Shown here piece after piece: positions 1 to 10,389 of a stretch of 64,000 nucleotides of DNA (positions are counted from its first letter, which is position 1; each line of letters begins with the position of its first letter). Position numbers and translations under genes: made by a program. Origin of the DNA: Marinobacterium nitratireducens. GTDB lineage: Bacteria > Pseudomonadota > Gammaproteobacteria > Pseudomonadales > Balneatricaceae. The DNA lies in NCBI RefSeq assembly GCF_014645375.1, contig NZ_BMLT01000008.1:62001-126000 (forward strand), in the 5' to 3' direction. The notes beneath the pieces were generated by a model. The model had not been told where the DNA came from, searched no databases, and worked only from the letters and a program-made list of their open reading frames with translations.

Positions 1-191
1 TCCGGCTGCAGTCGCTTCAGACCTTCGATCAACCGGCGCTCGCTTTCGATATCGACCCGTGACACCAGGTCGCGGGGGCCCTTGTGCTCGCCGCTGCCCG
101 GCGGCATGCGGCGGAACTCGCCAAGCTGGTAGCGTCCCGTGTCCCGCGCCAGGGCCACCACCGCCGTCAGCAGTTTTTCGGGCGCTTGCAT
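1..191 (-). CDS. Inositol monophosphatase family protein, N-terminal part only
   Basis: Only the first 63 codons lie in the window; the gene continues past its left edge. The reading frame begins with an ATG that shares its A with the TGA stop of the thioredoxin-like gene upstream (TGATG), so the two are probably translationally coupled. The residues KGPRDLVSRVDIESE match the conserved N-terminal stretch of inositol-monophosphatase-like Mg-dependent phosphatases (usual form KGxxDLVTxVDxxxE). The family includes SuhB and CysQ, which remove phosphate from inositol phosphates or from PAP. The catalytic DPIDGT motif lies outside the window, so the substrate cannot be judged. Confidence 0.72.
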   Translation of the reverse strand, partial: MQAPEKLLTAVVALARDTGRYQLGEFRRMPPGSGEHKGPRDLVSRVDIESERRLIEGLKRLQP

Positions 192-754
192 CAGGCCTTC
201 GACTTCCACTTGATGTTGCAGCCGCTACTCGGCTTCTGATCCGGGTCGATGGGATCGCCGGCGAAAAGGGCGTCACAGGCATGGCGCAGGTCCGCCCCTG
301 TGGCGGCTTGTTTGCTACCGGGGCGGGTGTCGTCGAACTGGCCGCGATAGACGCATTTGAGCTGGGCGTCGAACAGATAGAGGTCGGGAGTGCAGGCGGC
401 ATCGTAGGCCCGGGCGACCGCCTGGGTTTCGTCGTAAAGGTAGGGGAAGGGGTAGCCCTTGGCGGAGGCTCTGTCCTGCATCAGCTCAGGGCTGTCCTGC
501 GGGTGGCTGTCGACGTCGTTGGCCGAGATGGCGATGACGTTGATACCGCGGGGCTGGTAGTCCCAGGCAAACTCGATCAGGGCGTCTTCGATATGGCGCA
601 CGAACGGGCAGTGGTTGCAGATGAAGATCACCAGCGTGCCCGCCGCGCCGGCGCCATCCTCCAGCGACAACGGCTGGCCGTTGCAGACGTTGAGCAGTTC
701 GAAGTCGGGCGCCCGGGTGCCAAGGGGCATCATGGTCGAGGGGGTAACAGCCAT
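191..754 (-). CDS. Thioredoxin-fold (AhpC/TSA-like) redox protein
   Basis: This is a 187-residue protein of the thioredoxin-like peroxiredoxin-related family. It carries the signature FICNHCPFVRH, in which the two Cys form a CxxC-like pair (CNHC) at the end of the first core strand. The N-terminal APDFELLNVCNGQPLSL is typical of AhpC/TSA proteins. It is probably cytoplasmic, since no signal peptide is visible. The frame is open to 796, but the ATG at 754 follows AAAGGAG at good spacing and leaves the family-like start MAVTPSTMMPLGTRAPDF. Its stop overlaps the start of the phosphatase-like gene. The true substrate is unknown. Confidence 0.8.
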   Translation of the reverse strand: MAVTPSTMMPLGTRAPDFELLNVCNGQPLSLEDGAGAAGTLVIFICNHCPFVRHIEDALIEFAWDYQPRGINVIAISANDVDSHPQDSPELMQDRASAKGYPFPYLYDETQAVARAYDAACTPDLYLFDAQLKCVYRGQFDDTRPGSKQAATGADLRHACDALFAGDPIDPDQKPSSGCNIKWKSKA

Positions 755-958
755 CCGTCTCTCCTTTGTCGAAATCGGAACAATGTCCGCAGGCATGCTG
801 GAATAGTAGCAGCTGGTGGCGGGAGGGCTGGCAGCCGGCGTCGTCTTTCCTTTCAGGAGGTCATGTATGCGCGCTGTGCGAAAGCTGCCACCGGCAGGAT
901 ATATTCACAAACATCGACAGCCCCTAGTAACATGGCGCGATTTGTCGGGGATATCGCG

Positions 959-1411
959 ATGCTGGAAACGCTGGCAGAGATCAGGAATGCGGCCATCCGG
1001 CTGCTGGCCCGGCGCGAGCAAAGTCGCCAGGAGCTGCGGCAGAAGCTGGGCGCGCGCTGCGATGAGGTGCTGTTGGAACAGGCGCTGGATGCGCTGGAGG
1101 CGGACGGCTATCTCAGCGATGCCCGTTTTGCCGCCAGTTATCTGCGCAGCAAGGCCGGCCAGGGATTCGGTCCGATGCGGATACGCGCGGATCTGGGGCG
1201 CAAGGGTATCGGCAGCGATCTCTGGCAGCAGGCGCTGGACGAAGAGCCTGTGGACTGGTTCGCGCAGGCCCGGGATCTGGCCCGCCGGCGCTTCGCGCCT
1301 GTGGCACGGGATGACCGCCAGACCTGGGCCAAGCGCATGCGTTACCTCACAGGGCGCGGCTACAGTCCCGATCAGGCGCGCTACGCGCTCGAAGCGGACG
1401 AGGACGACTGA
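959..1411 (+). CDS. recX: Regulatory protein RecX
   Basis: RecX binds RecA filaments and inhibits recombinase and coprotease activity. The 150-residue product has the family pattern of three-helix repeats: IRNAAIRLLARREQSRQELRQKL near the start, then LEADGYLSDARFAASYLRSK, and the closing YLTGRGYSPDQARYAL. Homology places the start near the ATG at 959. In-frame ATGs at 932 and 863 are also possible; the one at 863 follows AGGAGG by only 2 nt. In many relatives recA lies directly upstream and alaS downstream. Here alaS is in place but recA is absent, replaced by a divergent redox gene. No LexA box is apparent in front. Confidence 0.87.
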   Translation: MLETLAEIRNAAIRLLARREQSRQELRQKLGARCDEVLLEQALDALEADGYLSDARFAASYLRSKAGQGFGPMRIRADLGRKGIGSDLWQQALDEEPVDWFAQARDLARRRFAPVARDDRQTWAKRMRYLTGRGYSPDQARYALEADEDD

Positions 1412-1564
1412 GCGGGCAATGTCCAGTCCGGGCGGCCCGAAATCGGAAAAAAGGTCGTACAATAAACGCCCGTGTTCTATACTATCTCGCCTTTTTTCGC
1501 CCGGTTTTCACAGTCGGGCCGGATTTCCAGTCGAGCAACCAACCACCCGTAACGGTTCGTGCTA

Positions 1565-4171
<2,607 letters not shown>

Positions 4172-4203
4172 AAGCCAGTTAACAGTTTACAGACAACAGA
4201 AAC

Positions 4204-4350
4204 GTAGGATGGGTTAGCCGCCACGTCGGTATATCCTGCCGATTGGCACTCGTGTGTGATGGCGGCGTAACCGCCAGGGATGGCGGGAATCCCGAAAACG
4301 CAGGAGCGGCTTGTCGGGTAACCCATCATAGGCGCCGAAGGCGACTTGAT
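4204..4350. repeat. Interspersed intergenic repeat (GTAGGATGGGT ... ACCCATCATAGG type)
   Basis: The alaS-lysC spacer holds an element that opens with GTAGGATGGGTTA and closes with TAACCCATCATAGGCGCC, so its ends are inverted repeats. The closing block ACCCATCATAGG-GCCGAAGGCG recurs near 49627-49650, and the opening block recurs near 6716, 6993, 7293, 30488, 32560 and 49563. It has no coding capacity of its own. Confidence 0.7.
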
Positions 4351-4390
4351 GTCCGTCCGCTGCGGGGCCTTTACAAGGAACTGAGGAAAA

Positions 4391-5626
4391 ATGGCTCTAT
4401 TCGTACAGAAATACGGCGGGACGTCCGTTGGTACCGTAGAACGAATCGAAATGGTCGCTGACAAGGTCAAGCGCTTCCGTGACGAAGGGCACGATCTGGT
4501 GGTGGTGGTCTCGGCCATGAGCGGTGAAACCAACCGCCTGATCGGCCTGGCCAACGCCATTCAGGAGACGCCGAGTCCGCGTGAGCTGGACGTGCTGGTC
4601 TCGACCGGCGAGCAGGTTACCATCGCGCTGCTTTGTATGGCGCTGGAAAAACGCGGCGTCAGCGCCCGTTCCTACACCGGCAGTCAGGTGAAAATCCTGA
4701 CCGACAGCGCCCACACCAAGGCGCGAATTCAGGATATCGAGGTCGAAGGCATGCGCCGTGACCTGGCGGCGGGCCGCGTGGTCGTGGTCGCCGGCTTCCA
4801 GGGCGTCGATGATCACGGCAACATCACCACCCTGGGGCGTGGCGGATCCGATACCACCGGCGTGGCGCTGGCGGCGGCGCTGAAAGCCGACGAATGTCAG
4901 ATTTATACCGACGTCGACGGTGTCTACACCACCGACCCGCGGGTGGTTGAAGACGCGACCCGTCTCGACAAGATTACCTTCGAGGAAATGCTGGAAATGG
5001 CCAGCCTTGGCTCGAAGGTGTTGCAGATCCGCTCGGTGGAGTTCGCCGGCAAGTACAAAGTGCCGCTGCGCGTGCTGCACAGTTTCCAGGACGGCCCTGG
5101 CACCCTGATTACCATAGAGGATGAGGATACAGTGGAAAAACCAGTTATCTCCGGTATCGCTTTCAACCGCGACGAAGCGAAACTGACCGTTATGGGCGTT
5201 CCCGATATTCCCGGTGTCGCCTCCCGCATTCTCGGTCCGATCAGTCGCGCCAACATCGAAGTCGACATGATCGTGCAGAACATCGCCGACGATCGCACCA
5301 CCGACTTCACCTTTACCGTGCACCGCAACGACTTCGTCAAGGCGCAGGATATTCTGAGGCAGGTTTGCACCGAGCTTGGCGCGCGCGAGGTGCTGGGTGA
5401 CAACAAGATTGCCAAGGTCTCGATCGTGGGCGTCGGCATGCGTTCACACGCCGGTGTCGCCAGCAAGATGTTCGATGCCCTGGCGCAGGACAATATCAAT
5501 ATCCAGATGATATCGACGTCCGAAATCAAGGTTTCGGTAGTCATCGCCGAGAAGTATCTTGAGCTTGCCGTGCGCGGTCTGCACTCCGCATTCGAGCTCG
5601 ACAAGGCCGATACCGTCAGCGAATAG
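4391..5626 (+). CDS. lysC: Aspartate kinase
   Basis: This enzyme phosphorylates aspartate, the first step toward lysine, threonine and methionine. The 411-residue monofunctional form has the kinase motif KYGGTSVG right after the start, the catalytic stretch [13 protein letters not shown], and [14 protein letters not shown]. Two ACT regulatory domains occupy roughly residues 265-400. The ATG at 4391 follows GAGGAAAA. Short enzymes of this class often also make a small regulatory subunit from an internal start. A GTG at 5131 ([11 protein letters not shown]) preceded by GAGGATGAGG could serve that purpose, but this is inferred. It lies between alaS and csrA. Confidence 0.97.
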   Translation: MALFVQKYGGTSVGTVERIEMVADKVKRFRDEGHDLVVVVSAMSGETNRLIGLANAIQETPSPRELDVLVSTGEQVTIALLCMALEKRGVSARSYTGSQVKILTDSAHTKARIQDIEVEGMRRDLAAGRVVVVAGFQGVDDHGNITTLGRGGSDTTGVALAAALKADECQIYTDVDGVYTTDPRVVEDATRLDKITFEEMLEMASLGSKVLQIRSVEFAGKYKVPLRVLHSFQDGPGTLITIEDEDTVEKPVISGIAFNRDEAKLTVMGVPDIPGVASRILGPISRANIEVDMIVQNIADDRTTDFTFTVHRNDFVKAQDILRQVCTELGAREVLGDNKIAKVSIVGVGMRSHAGVASKMFDALAQDNINIQMISTSEIKVSVVIAEKYLELAVRGLHSAFELDKADTVSE

Positions 5627-5685
5627 TGACGTCGTTGAAGTAGGCTATAGTTAATTCAGCCTCAACCGACCCGGATTATGCAAGA

Positions 5686-5706
5686 GGGGAGCCATAAGGG
5701 CTCCCC
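5686..5706 (+). terminator. GC-rich hairpin in the lysC-csrA spacer
   Basis: A perfect 8-bp stem (GGGGAGCC / GGCTCCCC) with a 5-nt loop follows lysC by about 60 nt. There is no clear U-run, so it may be a weak terminator or an RNA structure in the csrA leader rather than a classical intrinsic terminator. Confidence 0.4.
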
Positions 5707-5843
5707 ACTGGGCAGGGGGTCCCGAACTTTCCGTCAGGCTGTGGAGCCATGGGGGTATGGAACCGGCGGAAGGTTCTGAGAAAAGCGGCTGGCCGACGAT
5801 CCACGGGCCTGCAGTACCAGGAAAGCTTAAGGAGATCCGACAG

Positions 5844-6035
5844 ATGTTGATTCTAACCCGTCGTGTGGGTGAAACCCTGATGGTCGGCGACGACGTCACC
5901 GTTACCGTGCTGGGCGTCAAGGGGAACCAGGTCCGCATCGGTGTCAATGCACCGAAGGATGTCTCCGTGCATCGCGAAGAGATTTATCAGCGCATCCAGC
6001 GCGAGAAATCCGGCGATAACCCGGAGCAGGAATAA
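5844..6035 (+). CDS. csrA: Carbon storage regulator CsrA/RsmA
   Basis: CsrA is a small dimeric RNA-binding protein that binds GGA motifs in mRNA leaders and controls translation and stability. The 63-residue product is full length and nearly canonical: [24 protein letters not shown], then [23 protein letters not shown]. The ribosome-binding site AAGGAG lies 8-9 nt before the ATG and contains a GGA that could serve autoregulation. The frame is open upstream to 5757, but the family always starts at MLILTR. It is followed by tRNA-Ser and tRNA-Arg genes, the common arrangement in Pseudomonas-like genomes. Confidence 0.97.
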   Translation: MLILTRRVGETLMVGDDVTVTVLGVKGNQVRIGVNAPKDVSVHREEIYQRIQREKSGDNPEQE

Positions 6036-6051
6036 AAAGTTTAATTTCCCC

Positions 6052-6080
6052 TTTTCTTTTTAAAATCAGTCCTATATAGT
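6052..6080 (+). promoter_or_regulatory. Candidate sigma-70 promoter of the tRNA-Ser/tRNA-Arg cluster
   Basis: A TATAGT -10 hexamer (6075-6080) lies 15 nt before the tRNA-Ser gene, with a weak TTTTCT -35 (6052-6057) at 17-nt spacing. The surrounding DNA is AT-rich between csrA and the tRNA. Confidence 0.45.
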
Positions 6081-6095
6081 ACGCCCCGTTGTCGC

Positions 6096-6184
6096 GGTGA
6101 GATGGCCGAGTGGCTGAAGGCGCACCCCTGCTAAGGGTGTATACCTCCTGGGTATCGAGGGTTCGAATCCCTCTCTCACCGCCA
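6096..6184 (+). tRNA. tRNA-Ser (anticodon GCT)
   Basis: A complete cloverleaf with an encoded CCA end. The acceptor pair is GGTGAGA/TCTCACC, and the anticodon arm is CACCC-CTGCTAA-GGGTG with anticodon GCT at 6130-6132. The long variable arm marks it as class II, and the T arm is GAGGG-TTCGAAT-CCCTC. It decodes AGC/AGU. Confidence 0.97.
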
Positions 6185-6194
6185 TTTTCTGAAG

Positions 6195-6271
6195 GCGCCC
6201 GTAGCTCAGCTGGATAGAGTACCTGGCTACGAACCAGGCGGTCGCACGTTCGAATCGTGCCGGGCGCGCCA
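6195..6271 (+). tRNA. tRNA-Arg (anticodon ACG), copy 1
   Basis: A 77-nt gene with encoded CCA. The acceptor is GCGCCCG/CGGGCGC and the anticodon arm is CCTGG-CTACGAA-CCAGG. The ACG anticodon is normally edited to ICG and reads CGU/CGC/CGA. It is identical to copies 2 and 3. Confidence 0.97.
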
Positions 6272-6284
6272 CTTCTGAGAAGAA

Positions 6285-6353
6285 GCGGATAGAGTACCTG
6301 GGCTCTCATGAGCTCCGCGGTACCAGGCGGTCGAAGGTTTAAACCTTCCAGAC
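6285..6353 (+). pseudogene. tRNA-Arg-like remnant with enlarged anticodon loop (diverged copy)
   Basis: The stretch from the D arm onward (GGATAGAGTACCTGG ... CCAGGCGGTCG) is recognisably related to the neighbouring tRNA-Arg genes. The acceptor 5' half is missing. A 21-nt loop containing GCTC-TCAT-GAGC sits between CCTGG and CCAGG, where 7 nt is normal. The T arm has changed to GAAGG/CCTTC yet still pairs. No working tRNA is expected. Confidence 0.6.
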
Positions 6354-6448
6354 TCGCAACTTTGGAAAATGACTTTGAAGCTCCGGGGATCCAGGCGGTC
6401 ACCGAAGCGGAAAAAGACCAGACAACAATCCCCCAGGGGAATCAGGAA

Positions 6449-6525
6449 GCGCCCGTAGCTCAGCTGGATAGAGTACCTGGCTACGAACCAGGCGGTCGCA
6501 CGTTCGAATCGTGCCGGGCGCGCCA
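6449..6525 (+). tRNA. tRNA-Arg (anticodon ACG), copy 2
   Basis: It has the same 77-nt sequence as the copy at 6195-6271, with a complete cloverleaf and encoded CCA. It is separated from copy 1 by about 180 nt of tRNA-derived debris. Confidence 0.97.
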
Positions 6526-6573
6526 CTTAGAAAGAAGTGGTCAACTTTCCTGAATAGTCCTCATACCTGATAC

Positions 6574-6650
6574 GCGCCCGTAGCTCAGCTGGATAGAGTA
6601 CCTGGCTACGAACCAGGCGGTCGCACGTTCGAATCGTGCCGGGCGCGCCA
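6574..6650 (+). tRNA. tRNA-Arg (anticodon ACG), copy 3
   Basis: It has the same 77-nt sequence as copies 1 and 2. It lies 48 nt after copy 2 and is followed by the short palindrome CTTCTTTTAAAGAAG. Confidence 0.97.
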
Positions 6651-6844
6651 CTTCTTTTAAAGAAGGCAGTAAAGCTTCCACAGCTTCCACAGCATCCACC
6701 CATCTATTCGAACATGTAGGATGGGCTGAGCGATGCATCCGCAGGAATTCTAACGTTACCCTGATCTTCGGGCATCGCGAACCCCGTCATATCGATCGCC
6801 TTACAGATCGATGGGTATCGGCTGGCACATTCCCGAGCCTGTAT

Positions 6845-6936
6845 GAACCCGTGGCTCAGCTGGATAGAGTACCTGGGCTTTGACAGCCGCAGGCGCTACC
6901 AGGCGGTCGCACGTTCGAATCGTGCCGGGCGCGTCA
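6845..6936 (+). pseudogene. tRNA-Arg-like pseudogene, enlarged anticodon loop, copy A
   Basis: It keeps the D arm, T arm (GCACG/CGTGC) and most of the acceptor 3' half of tRNA-Arg(ACG). The acceptor 5' half is GAACCCG, giving two mismatches, and the end is TCA instead of CCA. The anticodon stem CCTGG/CCAGG encloses 22 nt instead of 7. That loop contains a possible GGCT-TTGAC-AGCC hairpin. Confidence 0.75.
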
Positions 6937-7121
6937 CATCCTTTAAAGAAGGCAGTAAAGCTTCCACAGCATCCACCCATCTATTCGAACATGTAGGATG
7001 GGCTGAGCGATGCATCCGCAGGAATTCTAACGTTACCCTGATCTTCGGGCATCACGAACCCCGTCATATCGATCGCATTACAGATCGATGAGTATCGGCT
7101 GTCACATTCCCGAGCCTGTAT

Positions 7122-7213
7122 GAACCCGTGGCTCAGCTGGATAGAGTACCTGGGCTTTGACAGCCGCAGGCGCTACCAGGCGGTCGCACGTTCGAATCGT
7201 GCCGGGCGCGCCA
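7122..7213 (+). pseudogene. tRNA-Arg-like pseudogene, enlarged anticodon loop, copy B
   Basis: It is nearly identical to the copy at 6845-6936, with the same 22-nt anticodon loop and mismatched GAACCCG acceptor, but it retains a CCA end. It is the terminal part of the second tandem unit. Confidence 0.75.
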
Positions 7214-7355
7214 CTTCTGAAAGAAGCCTGATAAGCTTGCATAACGAAGCGGTTAAATTCCTCGTTTTCCCACATCTGTAAGCACCGGTAACGTAGGACG
7301 GGCTGAGCGATGCATCCGCAGGAATTCTAACGTTACCCTGATCTTCGGGCATCGC

Positions 7356-7675
7356 GAACCCCGTCATATCGATCGCATTACAGATCGATGGCTATCGTCT
7401 GGCACGAAAAGCTGTTGGGTTCACTTGAAATTGCTCCTGCAGTTCAAGTATTCCCGTCGTCCCTGACGGTTATGTGGCTGCGCCACTTCACCCAACCTAC
7501 CCGACGCCACATCACGAACCCCGTCATATCGATCGCATTCCAGATCGATGGGTATCGGCTGGCACGAAAAGCTGTTGGGTTCACTTGAGATTGCTCCTGC
7601 AGTTCAAGTATTCCCGTCGTCCCTGGCGGTTACGTGGCTGCGCCACTTCACCCAACCTGCCCGACACCGCGTCAG
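7356..7675 (+). repeat. Tandem repeat, two units of 160 bp
   Basis: Both units open with GAACCCCGTCATATCGATC, contain the ATCGATC-N8-GATCGAT hairpin, and continue through GGCACGAAAAGCTGTTGGG to CTTCACCCAACCT. The second starts at 7516. They follow directly on the duplicated tRNA debris and look like a further round of local amplification. There is no coding signal. Confidence 0.85.
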
Positions 7676-7712
7676 CGAATGCCCTTCGAACCCCGTCTTT
7701 GCATCTGCGGCG

Positions 7713-9125
7713 CTAGAGTACCGGTGCAGCAAGCCGCGAGAGGTTCACCGCCAGGCGCCACCAGAAGGGTTTCTGCGTCACTGCCTCAGGGTCGATGAGT
7801 TCCGAGTGGGCGAAGTCGGCTTCGAACATGCGTGCCATCTGTGCGGCGAATGCAGGGTCTCTGATCAGTGCCGTGACTTCGAAATTCAGACGAAAGGACC
7901 TGTTGTCGAAGTTGGCGGTGCCGATGGTCGATATTTCGTCATCGATCAGCATTACCTTCTCGTGCAGGAAACCCGGCGTGTAGGCATAAAAGCGGATCCC
8001 CAGGCCTTTCAGGTGATCCATATAATGGAAGGCTGCCAGGAACACCGGCAGGCTGTCCGCCTTGCCGGTGGTGATGATACGCACATCGACGCCTCTGAGG
8101 GCTGCCAGTTCCAGTGCCTTGAGTATGGCTTCGTCGGGCACGAAGTAGGGAGCCGAGAGCCAGATGCGCTCCTGCGCCGACTGCAGGGCAGCCACGAACA
8201 TCAGTCCGGCGGTTTCGAGACGCTGGGATGGCGACGAGGCGATGATCATCGCCTGGAGATTGTCGTCCGGTGCGGCTGCCGGTTCCCAGTTCAACCTGGG
8301 AATGCGTCTTGTCGCCCAGTACCAGTCCGCGAGCAGTACGGCCTGCAGTTGTTGCACGACCGGACCTCGCAGTTTGACGTGGGTATCGCGCCAGGGACTG
8401 AACTCGGGGTCCCGCCCCAGGTATTCGTCGCCGATATTATGGCCCCCGACCCAGGCGCTGCGCCCGTCGACAACGACCATCTTGCGATGATTGCGGAAAT
8501 TGAGCTGAAAGCGGTTTTTCTGCCCCTGAGTGGGTTTGAAAGAACTGACCTCGACGCCGGCGGACCTGAGTGCCTCCAGGTAGCGCTCCGGCAGGCCCTT
8601 GCTGCCGACTTCGTCATACAGCAGATGCACGCGCACGCCGGCGCTCGCCCGTTCGATCAGCGCCTGCTGGATACGTCTGCCGAGTCCGTCGTCGTGGATC
8701 ATGTAGAACTGAATCAGGATGTAATCCCTGGCATCGGCAATGCCCGCCACTATGCTGTCGAAGGTCGCATCGCCGTCGATCAGCAGCTGCGCGCTGTTGC
8801 CACCGGTCAGTTCGGTGCGGGACAGCTGACGTATCGCCCGGTGCATGCCTTTGCGGCTCTGCACCTCGATCTTCCAGGGTTCGAGTCCCTTGGCGAACTC
8901 GGCCAGCAGGCCGTCGATTTCGTCCTTGTTCTGCTCGTAGGCTTCGACCATGCCCGAAAATTTGCTGCGACCCAAGACCCAGTAGGCAGGTACCGCGACA
9001 AACGGAATCGAGACCAGTGAGATGGACCAGGCGATGGCGCCCTGGGCGGTGCGCGTGGTCATGATAGAGTCGATGGCGCTGAATAGGCCGGCCAGGTAGA
9101 ACAGCGTGACTAAGGCGGCGATCAT
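7713..9125 (-). CDS. cls: Cardiolipin synthase (phospholipase D family)
   Basis: This membrane enzyme joins two phosphatidylglycerols, or transfers a phosphatidyl group, to make cardiolipin. Two HKD motifs are present: NHRKMVVVDG ... GGHNIGDEYLG and LHEKVMLIDD ... GTANFDNRSF. The N-terminus has two hydrophobic segments (IAALVTLFYLAGLF and AIAWSISLVSIPFVAVPAYWVLG), as in bacterial ClsA. The product is 470 residues. The frame is open to 9287, but the ATG at 9125 has AAGGAAA at proper spacing and gives the usual ClsA N-terminus. A start at 9158 is possible. It is divergent from the barrel-protein gene. Confidence 0.93.
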   Translation of the reverse strand: MIAALVTLFYLAGLFSAIDSIMTTRTAQGAIAWSISLVSIPFVAVPAYWVLGRSKFSGMVEAYEQNKDEIDGLLAEFAKGLEPWKIEVQSRKGMHRAIRQLSRTELTGGNSAQLLIDGDATFDSIVAGIADARDYILIQFYMIHDDGLGRRIQQALIERASAGVRVHLLYDEVGSKGLPERYLEALRSAGVEVSSFKPTQGQKNRFQLNFRNHRKMVVVDGRSAWVGGHNIGDEYLGRDPEFSPWRDTHVKLRGPVVQQLQAVLLADWYWATRRIPRLNWEPAAAPDDNLQAMIIASSPSQRLETAGLMFVAALQSAQERIWLSAPYFVPDEAILKALELAALRGVDVRIITTGKADSLPVFLAAFHYMDHLKGLGIRFYAYTPGFLHEKVMLIDDEISTIGTANFDNRSFRLNFEVTALIRDPAFAAQMARMFEADFAHSELIDPEAVTQKPFWWRLAVNLSRLAAPVL

Positions 9126-9343
9126 GCGACTTTTCCTTATCCTCAACCGGTATTCCATTCTTTTTCGCCGCGCAGGCGGCGTACAGGTGCCGGGTTTCGT
9201 TCGCCCCGGGTTATAGAGCCCCTTCAGTGTAGTCGCTGACCCGAATCGCTGGCCTGGCCCGCATGCCTGCCTGCAGGCGGTTGCCATGCAATTCGACTAT
9301 TCTCATCTGAGCTGCACGGTTGGCGGCAGGGAGGAAAGATAAT

Positions 9344-10309
9344 TTGCGGAAACTGAGAATGTCCGGGCACTGGCACCGGCTGTGCATGGGTTCGGGCGCG
9401 GGACTGGTAGCGGTGTCGCTGGCGGCCCTGAGCACTCCGGCACCGGGTTCTGTGATCGAAGACTGGGTTCTGGCTTTCGAACAGAGCGATATCGAGTTTC
9501 AGCGCAGTATCTCGAATGCGCCTTTCCCGCCGATCGCCTTTATCGAGGCAACGCACTACGACAACATCGACCTGAGCCTGCGGAATGGTCGCGAACTCAG
9601 CTATGACCATTCGTCCATCTCCCAGGCAGCCGGAGTGCCTTTTCTGGTCGGTGATCGGGATGCCTTGTTTGTGGGCGAGTATCTGAGCCGCTCCCGGTTC
9701 GAGGCGCGCAGCGCCGGTCGAAAATCTTTCGATGTTCATGCAGTGGGAATTCCTGTCGGCTGGCTGCGTCAGGCTTCGCCCGCGTGGCAACTGACAGGCT
9801 TCGTCATGCCGCTGGGGCACAAGGCCAGTCTCGACGGCGCTTCCTGGGAGTGGGAGTACATGGGAGGCGCCTTTGCGCGCTATGTCCAGAACGACCGGCT
9901 CTGGTGGGCCGCCGGCTTCTTTGCCGATGTGGGTCCCGGTGATGACATGGTGTTGCCCTACATGGGCGCATCCTGGGCCATTTCCGAACAGTGGCTGCTG
10001 AGCGCGGTGATGCCCTGGCCCGGCATTAGCTGGGCGCCGTCCGGCGATGCCTTCGTGCGCCTGGGGATATCGCCATCCGGTACCAGCTGGTCGCTGCAGG
10101 ATGACCAGAACGATCTGTCGTTCGAACTCGATGCCTGGGACTTCGGGCTGAGTGCTGGCCGGCGCCTCGGCGGCAACCTCTGGGGACGAGTCGAAGCCGG
10201 TGTCGGTGGCCTGCAGGGGCTCAGTATCAGCAATGACAGTGTCCACGAGCCGGAATTCGAACTCGACAGCAGCCCCTACCTCAGCCTCGGTCTCGAGTTC
10301 CGTCCCTGA
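9344..10309 (+). CDS. Predicted outer-membrane beta-barrel protein of unknown function
   Basis: The 321-residue product has a basic start followed by a hydrophobic stretch (LCMGSGAGLVAVSLAALSTPAPG) that looks like a signal peptide. The rest alternates in the manner of amphipathic beta strands, with many Trp/Gly/Tyr, for example WEWEYMGGAFARYV, WWAAGFFADVG and LWGRVEAGVGG. It ends in SLGLEFRP, close to the usual aromatic C-terminus of outer-membrane proteins. It resembles families annotated DUF6268-like, but I cannot assign it firmly. A TTG at 9344 follows GGAGG at 9 nt; the ATG at 9359 is the alternative. No partner gene suggests a substrate. Confidence 0.6.
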   Translation: MRKLRMSGHWHRLCMGSGAGLVAVSLAALSTPAPGSVIEDWVLAFEQSDIEFQRSISNAPFPPIAFIEATHYDNIDLSLRNGRELSYDHSSISQAAGVPFLVGDRDALFVGEYLSRSRFEARSAGRKSFDVHAVGIPVGWLRQASPAWQLTGFVMPLGHKASLDGASWEWEYMGGAFARYVQNDRLWWAAGFFADVGPGDDMVLPYMGASWAISEQWLLSAVMPWPGISWAPSGDAFVRLGISPSGTSWSLQDDQNDLSFELDAWDFGLSAGRRLGGNLWGRVEAGVGGLQGLSISNDSVHEPEFELDSSPYLSLGLEFRP

Positions 10310-10389
10310 GATATAATGAGTACTTACTGCCCGCCGGTCGTATCAATGGCGCCGCACATCCATTCACCGGATGATCCCAGGAGGTCAGA

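Larger units (their letters stand above)
6661..7213 (+). repeat. Tandem duplication, about 277-286 bp per unit, each ending in a decayed tRNA-Arg
   Basis: Unit 1 (about 6661-6946) and unit 2 (about 6947-7213) share AGAAGGCAGTAAAGCTTCC, GTAGGATGGGCTGAGCGATGC, GGAATTCTAACGTTACC, the ATCGATC-N8-GATCGAT hairpin and a tRNA-Arg-like sequence. Unit 1 carries 9 extra bases. A third partial, more diverged unit runs from about 7293. Confidence 0.85.

Noticed and set aside
6227-6738. Short minus-strand frames sharing the peptide MARPARFERATAWFVARYSIQLSYG
   Set aside because: This peptide is a translation of the antisense strand of tRNA-Arg genes, a frequent mis-annotation in databases.
6195-7710. A genomic island or prophage inserted at the tRNA-Arg genes
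   Set aside because: No integrase, phage genes or clear attL/attR pair are present; the region holds only tRNA debris and tandem repeats.
7548-9020. A 490-codon plus-strand frame running from the tRNA repeat region across the cardiolipin synthase gene
   Set aside because: It begins in non-coding repeat DNA and then lies antisense to a gene with two HKD motifs.
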